Assembly: GCA_024232965.1 (NCBI GenBank)
Contig: JACKQF010000001.1
Span: forward strand, 434,001-498,000
Direction of reading: 5' to 3'
DNA: 64,000 nt
DNA from: Verrucomicrobiaceae bacterium
GTDB taxonomy: Bacteria > Verrucomicrobiota > Verrucomicrobiia > Verrucomicrobiales > Verrucomicrobiaceae
Below the pieces are notes generated by a model. The model saw nothing but the letters and a program-made list of their open reading frames with translations, was not told the origin of the DNA and made no database searches. Position numbers and translations under genes: made by a program. Below, piece by piece: positions 1-8,061 of this stretch (positions are counted from its first letter, which is position 1; each line of letters begins with the position of its first letter).

Positions 1-444
1 AAGGAGTTCGTCGCGGCTGGGAAGGGCGGGGGATTGGTGTGTTGCAATGACTTCACCGGTCAGCGCGGATAGCGTCGCGTCCAGGGCGATCTTGATCGGG
101 GCTTGCTCAATAGGTCTGCCTGGTCGCGAGGTCGTGAAATGCAACCAGAAGTGCGCGGCACATATCGGTCCGCAACAATCGAAGACCGTGTCGGACGGGA
201 TCAGGATCGCAGTGCTAGGTTCGAGCGGGATCTTCCGCCCCTGAAATCGCAAAAAACACCCCGGTTCAGGGTTGTGGTAGAATCGCCAAAAAGGACTGTC
301 GACGCCTATGTGGTTCCAGTTGTCTAAGTCCTCCCGGTAGCCGCTCTCGTGAATCAAGAATGGCGACCATCCCGCCTTTGCCACTCGCCCCAAAGCTACG
401 CCCCACGGGGTGGTGTAGTTCAGGTAATTGCGCTGCCGGGCCAT
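1..444 (-). CDS. AraC-family transcriptional regulator, N-terminal part (runs off left edge)
   Basis: The minus strand is open from the ATG at 444 to the window edge, giving about 148 residues without a stop. An in-frame GTG at 480 is an alternative start. The reading contains TTPWGVALGRVAKAG, an HESGY motif, DSPFWRFYHNPEPG, a LIPSDT segment and an AHFWLHF segment. This is the pattern I know from the cupin-like sensor domain of AraC regulators common in Verrucomicrobia. The C-terminal helix-turn-helix pair would lie outside the window, so the DNA-binding part is not seen. The gene diverges from the PSCyt1/DUF1501 operon across about 120 bp, so it may control that operon. The family assignment is from memory of related proteins; the effector is unknown. 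Confidence 0.72.
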   Translation of the reverse strand, partial: MARQRNYLNYTTPWGVALGRVAKAGWSPFLIHESGYREDLDNWNHIGVDSPFWRFYHNPEPGCFLRFQGRKIPLEPSTAILIPSDTVFDCCGPICAAHFWLHFTTSRPGRPIEQAPIKIALDATLSALTGEVIATHQSPALPSRDELL

Positions 445-564
445 AGAATTCGATACGCGAGAAGTCTGGCGTGCGTCCACAAAAAGTAATGAAAGCTGAG
501 GTGTTGAGCAGAATAAGACATAACTCAGGCAAAAACTGGCACAACCGAGCGACGTTTACCAGTG
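445..564. promoter_or_regulatory. Divergent intergenic region between araC-like gene and PSCyt1 operon
   Basis: This 120-bp stretch separates the divergent regulator and the PSCyt1 gene and must hold the promoters of at least the rightward operon. It is richer in A and T than its surroundings (around 483-535). No clear palindrome or convincing -35/-10 pair was picked out by eye. Confidence 0.4.
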
Positions 565-2736
565 ATGCGACCGTTGTTGTTCACTGCCCTGTTTGCCGCT
601 TCCTCATACGCGGCGGATGCCGTCCTGCCTGCGGATCATGCTCAGCGCATGGAGCGTGGAATGCGGATCTTTCAGGGACGAGTGGCACACCTGTTGAAGG
701 AACAATGCCTCCGCTGTCACGGGGGTGAGAAGGTGAAGAGCGATTTCGATCTAGCGACACGTGAAGATCTCCTGCGGGGTGGATCGCATGGAACGGCGGT
801 GATACCCTTTGATGCAAAGGCCAGCACGCTTGTCGATCAGATCAACCACCGCAAGGAACCGCACATGCCAGACAATGCACCCAAGCTCCCTGCGGACTCC
901 ATCGCCGCGATCACGGAGTGGATCGACAACGGAGCACCGTATGCGGAGCCTCTCATCGCTGGGAAGAAACCGAAGCGCGACGCTTCAGTCGTCAGCGCGG
1001 AGGATCGAGAGTGGTGGGCTTTTCAGCCGCTGAAAAAGGTGCAGGCAAAGTCCATTGATGAACTGCTGCTGAAGAACGCCAAGGGCATGACCTTCAATCC
1101 ACCCGCACCAACGCCGGTGCTGGTGCGTCGCTTGTATCTGGATCTAACCGGTCTGCCGCCGGATCTTTCGGTGGTGACCGAGCTTTCCGATCTGACGGAT
1201 CGCTTGTTGGCTTCACCAGCCTACGGCGAACGCTGGGGACGCCACTGGTTGGACGTGGCGCGTTTTGCGGAAAGCACCGGATTCGAGCAGGACTACGATC
1301 GCCCTTATGCCTTTCATTACCGCGACTTTGTCATTAAGGCTCTGAACAGCGACATGCCGTATGATCAGTTCGTGAAGTGGCAACTTGCAGGCGATGAATA
1401 TGAGCCGAAAAACCCGCTAGCACTCGCTGCGACGGGTTTCCTGGGGGCGGGCGTCTTTCCATCGCAGATCACTGAAAACGAAGTTGAGCGAACGCGTTAC
1501 GACGCCATGGACGACATGCTCAGCACTACGAGCAGCGCCATGCTTGGGCTCACCGTCGGTTGTGCTCGCTGTCATGATCACAAGTTCGATCCGCTGCCAA
1601 CACGCGATTATTACGCGATGCTCGCCACCTTTACGACGACGACCCGCATGAACGTGGATGTTCATCCCGACGGCAAAGTCACGTCGGCCGTGACGACCAA
1701 GAAAAAGAAGGATGCGGATACGCCGCTTATTCCGAATGCCACCCGGATGATGATCTGTGGCGAGGGCTACGATCCCATAGTGATGCACACGCAAGGGGGC
1801 CCGTTCTTCGACAAGACATACACCCTTAAACGCGGTAATACCGACATGAAGGACGGCGAGGCCACGCAGGGATTCCTCCAGGTGCTGAGTAGGTCGGGCG
1901 ACGCCAAGCGCTGGCAGTGGCAACCGCCCAAGGGAGCAATCTACAGCGGTCGCCGGCGTTCACTCTCGAACTGGATCACGGATGTCGATGAGGGGGCGGG
2001 GGCGTTGCTCGCCCGCGTCATCGTCAACCGTCTGTGGCAGCATCACTTTGGCACCGGGCTTGTGCCGACCGCGAATGACTTTGGCAAGACCGGAACCCCA
2101 TGCACGCAGCCGGAGTTGCTCGATTGGTTGGCGGGTCAGCTCATCGCGAACGGCTGGAAGCTGAAGCCCATCCACAAAATGATCCTCAGCAGTCGCGCTT
2201 GGCAGCAAAGCAGCGCCCGCGACGCAAACAAGGAAGCCGCTGACCCTGCCAATGGACTCTTTATGCGCTTTGTTCCCCAACGTCTCGAAGCCGAGGCGAT
2301 CCGCGATTCAATGCTCGCGGTCAGTGGCTTGCTTGATCCTGCGATGTTCGGCCCCGGCACTCGCGATGAAAACAGCAAGCGCCGCAGCATCTACTTCAAC
2401 ATCAAGCGCAGCCAACTCATCGGCAGCATGGTGGCCTTCGATCTGCCAGAGCCTCTCGTCAGCCAAGGCGGACGCCCAACGACGACCGTCGCACCTCAAG
2501 CCCTGATCCTCATGAATAGCCCCCAATCCCGCCAGTGGGCCGAAGGGCTCGCCAAACGTATCCAAAGCGCTGGCAGCGAAGAAGAACAAGTGACACAGGC
2601 CTATCGCCTCTGCTTCAATCGCTACCCCAAAACCGATGAACTCGCTGCAGCCACCGAGTTCTTAAAGTCCGGCGCATCCCTAGCCGACTACTGCCAGGTG
2701 GTATTGGGGCTGAATGAATTTATTTATGTGAATTGA
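565..2736 (+). CDS. PSCyt1-DUF1549-DUF1553 protein (planctomycete-type cytochrome c domain)
   Basis: Secreted protein of 723 residues. The ATG at 565 is preferred over the GTG at 562 because it opens a signal peptide ending near SYAADA. A PSCyt1 domain has a c-type haem motif CLRCH at residues 48-52, followed by the usual GGEKVKSDFDL segment. DUF1549 (about 150-365) has VRRLYLDLTGLPP, YGERWGRHWLDVARFA and a second haem-like CARCHDHKFDP motif at C333. DUF1553 (about 470-700) has VNRLWQHHFG and a GWKLKPIHKMIL segment. The family is abundant in Planctomycetes and Verrucomicrobia and has no proven enzymatic role; it is usually paired with a DUF1501 protein, as here one base downstream. It probably acts outside the cytoplasmic membrane as a haem-bearing partner of the next gene product. 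Confidence 0.92.
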   Translation: MRPLLFTALFAASSYAADAVLPADHAQRMERGMRIFQGRVAHLLKEQCLRCHGGEKVKSDFDLATREDLLRGGSHGTAVIPFDAKASTLVDQINHRKEPHMPDNAPKLPADSIAAITEWIDNGAPYAEPLIAGKKPKRDASVVSAEDREWWAFQPLKKVQAKSIDELLLKNAKGMTFNPPAPTPVLVRRLYLDLTGLPPDLSVVTELSDLTDRLLASPAYGERWGRHWLDVARFAESTGFEQDYDRPYAFHYRDFVIKALNSDMPYDQFVKWQLAGDEYEPKNPLALAATGFLGAGVFPSQITENEVERTRYDAMDDMLSTTSSAMLGLTVGCARCHDHKFDPLPTRDYYAMLATFTTTTRMNVDVHPDGKVTSAVTTKKKKDADTPLIPNATRMMICGEGYDPIVMHTQGGPFFDKTYTLKRGNTDMKDGEATQGFLQVLSRSGDAKRWQWQPPKGAIYSGRRRSLSNWITDVDEGAGALLARVIVNRLWQHHFGTGLVPTANDFGKTGTPCTQPELLDWLAGQLIANGWKLKPIHKMILSSRAWQQSSARDANKEAADPANGLFMRFVPQRLEAEAIRDSMLAVSGLLDPAMFGPGTRDENSKRRSIYFNIKRSQLIGSMVAFDLPEPLVSQGGRPTTTVAPQALILMNSPQSRQWAEGLAKRIQSAGSEEEQVTQAYRLCFNRYPKTDELAAATEFLKSGASLADYCQVVLGLNEFIYVN

Positions 2737-2737
2737 T

Positions 2738-4153
2738 ATGAATACTCCGTCCTACTCCCGTCGTGAAATGCTCGCCCGTGCTGGTGGGGGCTTTGGCGTG
2801 TTGGCGCTGTCTTCCATGCTGGAGGCGGCTAGCAATCCTTTTGCTCCGAAGGTCCCAATGGGCGTGGGGGGAAAGGCGAAGTCGATCATCTGGATCTTCA
2901 CCAATGGCGGACCTTCGCAGGTCGATACTTGGGATTACAAGCCGGAGTTGGCGAAACGTGATGGGCAGACGCTGGAGGGGTTTGATCCGAAAACGGGGTT
3001 CTTTCCGGGGTCGGTGGGCGGTTTGATGAAGTCGCCTTTTGAGTTCAAGCAGCATGGGCAGAGTGGGACCTGGTGCAGTGATCTGTTTCCGAAGACTGCC
3101 ATGCACGTGGATAAGATGAGCTTCATCCACAGTTGCTGGACGGGGTCGAACAATCACTCGCCCGCGCTTTTCATGATGAACACAGGTGCCACGCGCATGG
3201 GATATCCGTGTGTGGGTTCGTGGGTGACGTATGGGCTTGGCAGCGAAAGCGATTCGCTGCCGTCCTTCGTCGTGATGAGCGACCCGCTCAATCGTGGTCT
3301 GCCGAAGGGGAGCGCGGCGAACTGGGGTGCGGGTTTTTTGCCGAGCGTGTATCAGGGCACATGGCTGAAACCATCGGGTGCGCCGATCGACAACTTGGCT
3401 ATTCCGGCATCCTTAACTCCACAACGTCAGCGGGCGCAGTTGGATCTGTTGGCGCGGCTGAATCGTGGGGCGCTCGAAGGATCGGCGATTGAGAGCGAGC
3501 TGAATGCGCGTATCGAGAGCTTTGAGCTAGCCTACCGCATGCAGACATCTGCCCCAGAAGCTTTTGATGTGAAGGGCGAGCCCGAGCACATTCAGAAGCT
3601 CTATGGATTGAACGAGAAACACTGTGGACACTTTGCTGCGCAATGCCTGACGGCTCGGCGCATGGTGGAGCGCGGGGTGCGCTTCATTCAGCTCTACAGC
3701 GGCGGCATGGAAAACCAGCAGAGCTGGGATGGGCATCGCGATATTTTGGGCAATCACCGAGGCTTTGCGAATGAGAGCGATCAGCCGGTGGCGGCGCTGA
3801 TTAGCGATCTGGAGCAGCGGGGTCTGCTGGATCAAACGCTCATCATCTGGGGTGGGGAGTTTGGGCGCTTGCCCATTGCGCAAAAGGGTGCGCAGCCAGG
3901 GCGAGATCACAATCCCCATGCCTTCACCGTGTGGATGTGTGGCGGCGGCGTGAAAGGCGGTTACCACCATGGCGAGAGCGATGAGATCGGCTTCAAGGCT
4001 GCCATTGACAAGGTCAGCGTGCACGATCTGCACGCGACGATCTTGGCTGCGGCGGGTCTGGATCATGAGCGCCTGACCTTTAAGTTCCAGGGGTTGGATC
4101 AGCGACTGACGGGTGTTGAGAATCCGAAGGTGGTGAAGGAAGTTTTCGCGTAA
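2738..4153 (+). CDS. DUF1501 (sulfatase-like alkaline-phosphatase fold) protein, Tat-exported
   Basis: 471-residue DUF1501 protein. The N-terminus has a twin-arginine signal (SRREMLARAGGGFG), which implies export in folded form. Family motifs visible are IWIFTNGGPSQVDTWDYKP near residue 50, FIQLYSGGMENQQSWDGH in the middle, LIIWGGEFGRLP, GRDHNPHAFTVWMCGGGVKGG, and the C-terminal HDLHATILAAAGLDHERLTFKFQG. The fold is related to sulfatases and alkaline phosphatases, but the substrate is unknown. The start is one base after the stop of the PSCyt1 gene, so the two are an operon and probably work together. A second, related pair lies at 22790-27218. Confidence 0.93.
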   Translation: MNTPSYSRREMLARAGGGFGVLALSSMLEAASNPFAPKVPMGVGGKAKSIIWIFTNGGPSQVDTWDYKPELAKRDGQTLEGFDPKTGFFPGSVGGLMKSPFEFKQHGQSGTWCSDLFPKTAMHVDKMSFIHSCWTGSNNHSPALFMMNTGATRMGYPCVGSWVTYGLGSESDSLPSFVVMSDPLNRGLPKGSAANWGAGFLPSVYQGTWLKPSGAPIDNLAIPASLTPQRQRAQLDLLARLNRGALEGSAIESELNARIESFELAYRMQTSAPEAFDVKGEPEHIQKLYGLNEKHCGHFAAQCLTARRMVERGVRFIQLYSGGMENQQSWDGHRDILGNHRGFANESDQPVAALISDLEQRGLLDQTLIIWGGEFGRLPIAQKGAQPGRDHNPHAFTVWMCGGGVKGGYHHGESDEIGFKAAIDKVSVHDLHATILAAAGLDHERLTFKFQGLDQRLTGVENPKVVKEVFA

Positions 4154-4161
4154 GGCCAGCC

Positions 4162-4434
4162 ATGCCAGCGAAGAAGAAATCCCACGACAAGCCACTGGTG
4201 GGTGCTGCCTTGGTGAAGGAGACCTGTCGGAGAATCCGCGCGGCGCGCAGCTATTGGGATGCCCACAAGAATGCTGCCTGTCGTGGCGAGCGTGCCAAGG
4301 CGATGGCGTTGTATGAGTCACTGGATGATTCCCAGCGTGAGCAGGTGCCGCAGGTGCTGCGCGTCTGGTTGCGGTATCGCAGCGAGAAGTACTTCGGGGA
4401 TGATCGCACACCGCCCGGTGGCGGGAAACGCTAA
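4162..4434 (+). CDS. Small basic hypothetical protein downstream of DUF1501
   Basis: 90 residues, rich in Lys and Arg, starting 8 bp after the DUF1501 stop, so probably the third gene of that operon. It opens with MPAKKKSHDKP and contains ETCRRIRAARSYWDAHKNAACRGERAKAMALYESL-like helical stretches; no domain is recognised. It has no signal peptide or membrane segment and is likely cytoplasmic. Spacing and intact frame support a real gene, but no function can be given. It ends 11 bp from the convergent Rrf2 gene. Confidence 0.6.
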   Translation: MPAKKKSHDKPLVGAALVKETCRRIRAARSYWDAHKNAACRGERAKAMALYESLDDSQREQVPQVLRVWLRYRSEKYFGDDRTPPGGGKR

Positions 4435-4445
4435 GCCTAATGAGC

Positions 4446-4910
4446 CTAGCTTGATCGCCGCTTGCGTGAGGTTTTTGGCTTCACTGTTTGGGCGGAGGAC
4501 ACTGCCGTTTGGAAATGGCCGAGGTGCTGGGTGCTAAGAAATGAATCAACCTGCGCGGCCACTTCGGAGATGGCGTCGTGAAGCGGGCAGTTTTGCCCGA
4601 CGCCACACCAGTTCGGGCCGAATGGACACATTGGGCGGACATCGGACGCTTCGAACGCGGAGACGATATCCAGGAGGGGAATCTGCTTCGGCTGATGTGC
4701 GAGGCGGTAGCCGCCGTTGGGACCAGTGGTGCCGGTTGTGATGCCTCTAAGAGAGAGTTGCGCCAGCACTTTGGCGACGACGGGGCGGGGCAATTCCCTG
4801 GCATCGGCAATTTCTGCTGCACTGACTCGGGTACCTGCGTCATCGTACTTCTCTGCGAGGTAGCTGGCGGCTGCGATGGCTTGTTGGGCGAGTTTTCCGA
4901 TTTTAAGCAT
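4446..4910 (-). CDS. nsrR-like: Rrf2-family regulator, NsrR-like (probable NO-sensing Fe-S repressor)
   Basis: 154 residues from the ATG at 4910 (MLKIGKLAQQAIAA). An upstream extension to 5042 in the same frame lacks family features, so the shorter start is chosen. An N-terminal winged helix carries the Rrf2 hallmarks: an ELPRPVVAKVLAQLSLRGI recognition region and TGPNGGYRLA wing. Three cysteines follow at 95, 102 and 108 (C-x6-C-x5-C), matching the Fe-S ligand region of NsrR/IscR. E. coli NsrR has C-x4-C-x5-C, so the first spacing is longer here. The gene is divergent from norCBQD, and a strong palindrome lies in front of norC (5049-5072), with the same site before the globin-nirK operon. 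I infer that it represses both units and is relieved by NO. The Rrf2 call is firm; the NO role rests on context. Confidence 0.85.
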   Translation of the reverse strand: MLKIGKLAQQAIAAASYLAEKYDDAGTRVSAAEIADARELPRPVVAKVLAQLSLRGITTGTTGPNGGYRLAHQPKQIPLLDIVSAFEASDVRPMCPFGPNWCGVGQNCPLHDAISEVAAQVDSFLSTQHLGHFQTAVSSAQTVKPKTSRKRRSS

Positions 4911-5044
4911 GGACTGTTGGTTGTCGTTACACGCGAGGCGGCGGACTGCAAAGATATTGCACAGCTGTAGAGCAATATTCGCGCAAGATTGCGCATGTAA
5001 TGCAGGGCGTTCTGGCTTGAAGGGAGCGGTCTGGGCTGACAAGT

Positions 5045-5074
5045 TTGTATTACGGAAACTAAGTTCTGTAATTA
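5045..5074 (+). promoter_or_regulatory. norC promoter with 24-bp palindromic operator (5049-5072)
   Basis: The sequence reads ATTACGGAA-N6-TTCTGTAAT, an almost perfect inverted repeat with 9-bp arms and one mismatch pair. It sits exactly between a candidate -35 (TTGTAT, 5045-5050) and -10 (TAATTA, 5069-5074) 18 bp apart. Bound protein would block RNA polymerase. The same arrangement recurs at 9858-9887. Operator length and symmetry fit Rrf2-family binding sites; assigning it to the adjacent NsrR-like gene is inference. Confidence 0.75.
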
Positions 5075-5094
5075 AACTCTAGCCCGCTCCTGCT

Positions 5095-5889
5095 GTGTTA
5101 ACCAAACTCCAAGCCAAAGTCTTCTTCCTCGGAGGTACTGCCGTCTTCTTCGGCATCTTCCTGGTTCTTACTATCGATACTCATCTGAAAGTGCCCTTCC
5201 AGACGAATGCAAAGGACATCACTTCGGCGGTTATAGCCGGAAAGCGTATCTGGGAGAGCAATAACTGCATGGGTTGCCACACTCTTTTCGGTGAGGGTGC
5301 CTATTACGCGCCCGAATTAACGAAGGTAGTCGAGAATCGTGGCAAGGACTGGCTCAAAGTGTTCATCAAGAACCCTGCGGCCATGTTTCCTGGCCAGCGC
5401 AAGATGGTGCACTATAACTTCACGGATGAACAAATCGATCACGTCATCGCATTTCTTGAGTGGTGTGGTAGGGTCGATTTGAATGGGTTCCCAGCAGAAC
5501 CGCCTCTTCGGGACGCATTGCAGGCCATGGGCACTCCGACTGGGGTAGTAGCCTCCAACGGACCGACGCCGCTGCAGAAACCGGTGCCAGCAGTCTTTAC
5601 CACCGGCACGTGTATAGGGTGCCATCAAATCCAGGGGCAGGGAGGTGCTGCCGGGGCACTGATCGGGGCGCCACCGTTGGATGATGTCTTCCGTCGCAAG
5701 ACTCGCGATCAGATCATCGAGTGGATCAGCGATCCCGCCAAGGTGAAGCCTGACACCAAGATGCCAAAACTGGTGGGGATTGCCATTACTGATGCACAGG
5801 TCATCGAAATCGCGGACTGGCTCGTGAGCCTCAATCCTGAAACCGCCGCGCCGACAGCCGCGCCTGCTCCTGCCGCCCAACCCAAGTAA
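5095..5889 (+). CDS. norC: Nitric oxide reductase subunit C, di-haem form
   Basis: 264 residues from a GTG. The N-terminus is a single membrane anchor (KVFFLGGTAVFFGIFLVL), as in NorC, which supports this start although only about 14 nt separate it from the predicted transcription start. The first half is classical NorC: GKRIWESNNCMGCHTLFGEG with haem at C58/C61/H62, YYAPELTKVVENRG, and AMFPGQRKM giving Met104 as likely axial ligand. The second half (about 165-250) is an added cytochrome c domain with CIGCH at 173-177 and Met223 (TKMPKL). Ordinary NorC is about 150 residues with one haem, so this is a fusion. It should pass electrons to NorB in the cytoplasmic membrane. An Ala/Pro-rich tail ends the protein. 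Confidence 0.93.
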   Translation: MLTKLQAKVFFLGGTAVFFGIFLVLTIDTHLKVPFQTNAKDITSAVIAGKRIWESNNCMGCHTLFGEGAYYAPELTKVVENRGKDWLKVFIKNPAAMFPGQRKMVHYNFTDEQIDHVIAFLEWCGRVDLNGFPAEPPLRDALQAMGTPTGVVASNGPTPLQKPVPAVFTTGTCIGCHQIQGQGGAAGALIGAPPLDDVFRRKTRDQIIEWISDPAKVKPDTKMPKLVGIAITDAQVIEIADWLVSLNPETAAPTAAPAPAAQPK

Positions 5890-5908
5890 CTCTTCACTCT
5901 CGACGAAC

Positions 5909-7276
5909 ATGAAATTCCAATCCCAAAAGATCGCTTACTGGTTCTTCGCCGCCGCGATGCTGCTGCTTGTGCTGCAGGTCGTCTATGGCTTCATCATGGG
6001 CTTCGCCCGCATCGGCATGGATGGCCTGCATGGGTGGATTCCCTTCAATACCGCCCGCGCCGTTCACACCAACCTGCTCGTCGTCTGGCTGCTGCTAGGC
6101 TTCATGGGCAGTGCCTACTTCATCATCCCGGAGGAGGCGGATCGTGAGCTCATGTGGCCGAAGCTGGCCTGGGTGCAGTTGATCTCCTTCCTCGTCGTCG
6201 GCGTGATCGCCATCGTCGGCTATCACTTCAATTACTGGGAGGGTCGCAAGTTTCTCGAAATCCCGCGACCGCTGGACTACCTTGTAGTGATCAACGTGCT
6301 CGCCTTTCTCGCCAACATAGGACTGACCATCTGGAACGGGAAGCGCTACACCACGACGGCCATCGTGCTCTACTTCGGCCTGCTCGCCGCCGCGTTGCTC
6401 TACCTGCCGGGCATGATTGATTTCGACAATCAGACACTCGACTCCTTTTACCGCTGGTGGGTGGTGCATCTCTGGGTCGAAGGCGTGTGGGAGCTCATCA
6501 TGGGCGCGCTGCTTTGCTATCTGCTCATCAAGCTCACCGGCGTGGACCGCGAAGTGGTCGAAAAATGGCTCTACATCATCGTCGGACTTACCTTTCTCTC
6601 CGGCATCCTTGGCACCGGTCATCACTACTACTACATCGGTGCGCCGCGCTACTGGCTCATGATCGGTGGCATCTTCTCCGCGCTGGAACCGCTGGCCTTC
6701 CTCGGCATGGCCATCTACGCGCTGTCCATGGCGAAAAAGGGCGGCCGCCGTCATCCCAACAAGGCCGCGCTCAATTGGACGCTCGGCAGCGCCATCATGT
6801 CCTTCGTCGGTGCCGGTTTCCTCGGCTTCGCCCACACCCTGCCGCAGGTGAACATGTACACGCATGGCACCCTCGTGACCGCCATGCACGGCCACATGGC
6901 CTTCTGGGGTGCCTACGCCATGATCAATCTCGCCATGATTGCCTATGTCCTGCCCATTCTCACCGGCCGCAAACTCTGGGACAATGCCGCCTCCAGCTAC
7001 GCCTTCTGGCTCAGCAACATCGGCATGGTGGCCATGACCGGAGCCTTTGCCGTCGCCGGGATCACCCAGGTGAATCTGGAGCGCCGCATGGGCCTCGATT
7101 TCCTCGCCGTGCAGAAGGAGATCGAGATCCACTTCGTCGGACTCATCCTGGCCGCCTGCCTTTTTTTCCTCGGCATCTGCCTCTATATCTACAACTTCTG
7201 GCGCCACGGCCTGCCGACGGATGAAGCCGCGCAGTCGGATGTCCGCGCGGCGGAAGATCTTCCCACCGTGTCGTGA
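5909..7276 (+). CDS. norB: Nitric oxide reductase subunit B (cNOR catalytic subunit)
   Basis: 455-residue polytopic membrane protein of the haem-copper oxidase superfamily, reducing two NO to N2O with electrons from NorC. Length matches the short cytochrome-c-dependent form (no quinol-oxidase N-terminal extension). Visible motifs are HTNLLVVWLLLGFMG (haem ligand His), VEGVWELIMGALLCYLLIK with the characteristic Glu of the FeB site, GTGHHYYYIGAPRYW (the adjacent FeB histidines), and MHGHMAFWGAYAM (haem b/b3 ligands). It follows norC by 19 bp and overlaps norQ by 4 bp. Codons end mostly in C or G, more strongly than in norC or the flanking genes. Confidence 0.97.
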   Translation: MKFQSQKIAYWFFAAAMLLLVLQVVYGFIMGFARIGMDGLHGWIPFNTARAVHTNLLVVWLLLGFMGSAYFIIPEEADRELMWPKLAWVQLISFLVVGVIAIVGYHFNYWEGRKFLEIPRPLDYLVVINVLAFLANIGLTIWNGKRYTTTAIVLYFGLLAAALLYLPGMIDFDNQTLDSFYRWWVVHLWVEGVWELIMGALLCYLLIKLTGVDREVVEKWLYIIVGLTFLSGILGTGHHYYYIGAPRYWLMIGGIFSALEPLAFLGMAIYALSMAKKGGRRHPNKAALNWTLGSAIMSFVGAGFLGFAHTLPQVNMYTHGTLVTAMHGHMAFWGAYAMINLAMIAYVLPILTGRKLWDNAASSYAFWLSNIGMVAMTGAFAVAGITQVNLERRMGLDFLAVQKEIEIHFVGLILAACLFFLGICLYIYNFWRHGLPTDEAAQSDVRAAEDLPTVS

Positions 7277-8052
7277 GTGCCGACTCCGTTTTCTATCTCG
7301 AAACCGGACGCGAGTCCGAGCTCTTCGCCAAAGCATGGGCGGCCAAACTGCCGCTCATGCTGAAAGGTCCCACCGGCTGCGGCAAGACGCGCTTTGTTGA
7401 ATACATGGCCGCCAAACTCGGCCGCCCGCTGATCACTGTCGCCTGCAACGAAGACACCACTGCCACCGACCTGCTTGGCCGTCATCTGCTCATCGGGGGT
7501 GAAACGAAATGGACGGACGGCCCCGTGACACGCGCCGTGCGTGAAGGAGCCATTCTTTACCTTGATGAAGTCGCGGAGGCCCGCGCCGATGCCATCGTCG
7601 TGATCCACTCGCTCACGGATCATCGCCGCGAGCTGTTTCTGGATCGGACGGGCGAAACGCTGCACGCGCCCGCCGACTTCATGCTCGTCGTCAGCTACAA
7701 TCCCGGCTACCAGCGCAGCATGCGGGAGTTGAAACCGTCCACCCGCCAGCGCTTCATCGGTCTCGGTTTCGGCTATCCCTCCGACGATCTCGAAGTCCGC
7801 ATCATCACCGGCGAAACGGGCATCGAGGAAAAACAGGCCCGCGCCCTCGTCAGCATCGCGCGCAAGGTCCGCGCCCTCACCGAACTCTCTTTGCTCGAAA
7901 GCGTCTCCACGCGACTGCTCGTCGACGCCGCCAAACTGATTCAGGCGGAACTGCCGCCGCGCTACGCCGCCACCGTCGCCATCGCCGAACCGCTCACCGA
8001 CGATCCCGATGCGCTCGCCGCGATCCGCCAAGTCATCGAACTGACGCTCTAA
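7273..8052 (+). CDS. norQ: NorQ, MoxR/CbbQ-type AAA+ ATPase for NO reductase maturation
   Basis: 259 residues from a GTG that overlaps the norB stop. Walker A is GPTGCGKTRFVEYMA near residue 33. Walker B is AILYLDEVAEARADA, followed by the HSLTDHRRELFLDRTGE segment typical of NirQ/NorQ/CbbQ. Length matches the family. NorQ proteins work with a VWA partner (NorD, next gene) to insert or activate metal centres, here probably the non-haem iron of NorB. Translational coupling to norB and the following norD supports this. Confidence 0.95.
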   Translation: MSADSVFYLETGRESELFAKAWAAKLPLMLKGPTGCGKTRFVEYMAAKLGRPLITVACNEDTTATDLLGRHLLIGGETKWTDGPVTRAVREGAILYLDEVAEARADAIVVIHSLTDHRRELFLDRTGETLHAPADFMLVVSYNPGYQRSMRELKPSTRQRFIGLGFGYPSDDLEVRIITGETGIEEKQARALVSIARKVRALTELSLLESVSTRLLVDAAKLIQAELPPRYAATVAIAEPLTDDPDALAAIRQVIELTL

Positions 8053-8061
8053 GAACTCACC

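Noticed and set aside
266..544. 92-codon minus-strand open frame near the left edge
   Set aside because: It lies in a different frame from the AraC-like reading, which carries family motifs over the same bases.
3527..4411. 294-codon open frame antisense to the DUF1501 and small-protein genes
   Set aside because: It overlaps two better-supported plus-strand genes and has no recognisable content.
6095..7336. 413-codon open frame antisense to norB
   Set aside because: norB has all catalytic motifs on the other strand. The antisense frame is rich in His, Asp and Glu, as expected for the complement of C/G-ending codons.
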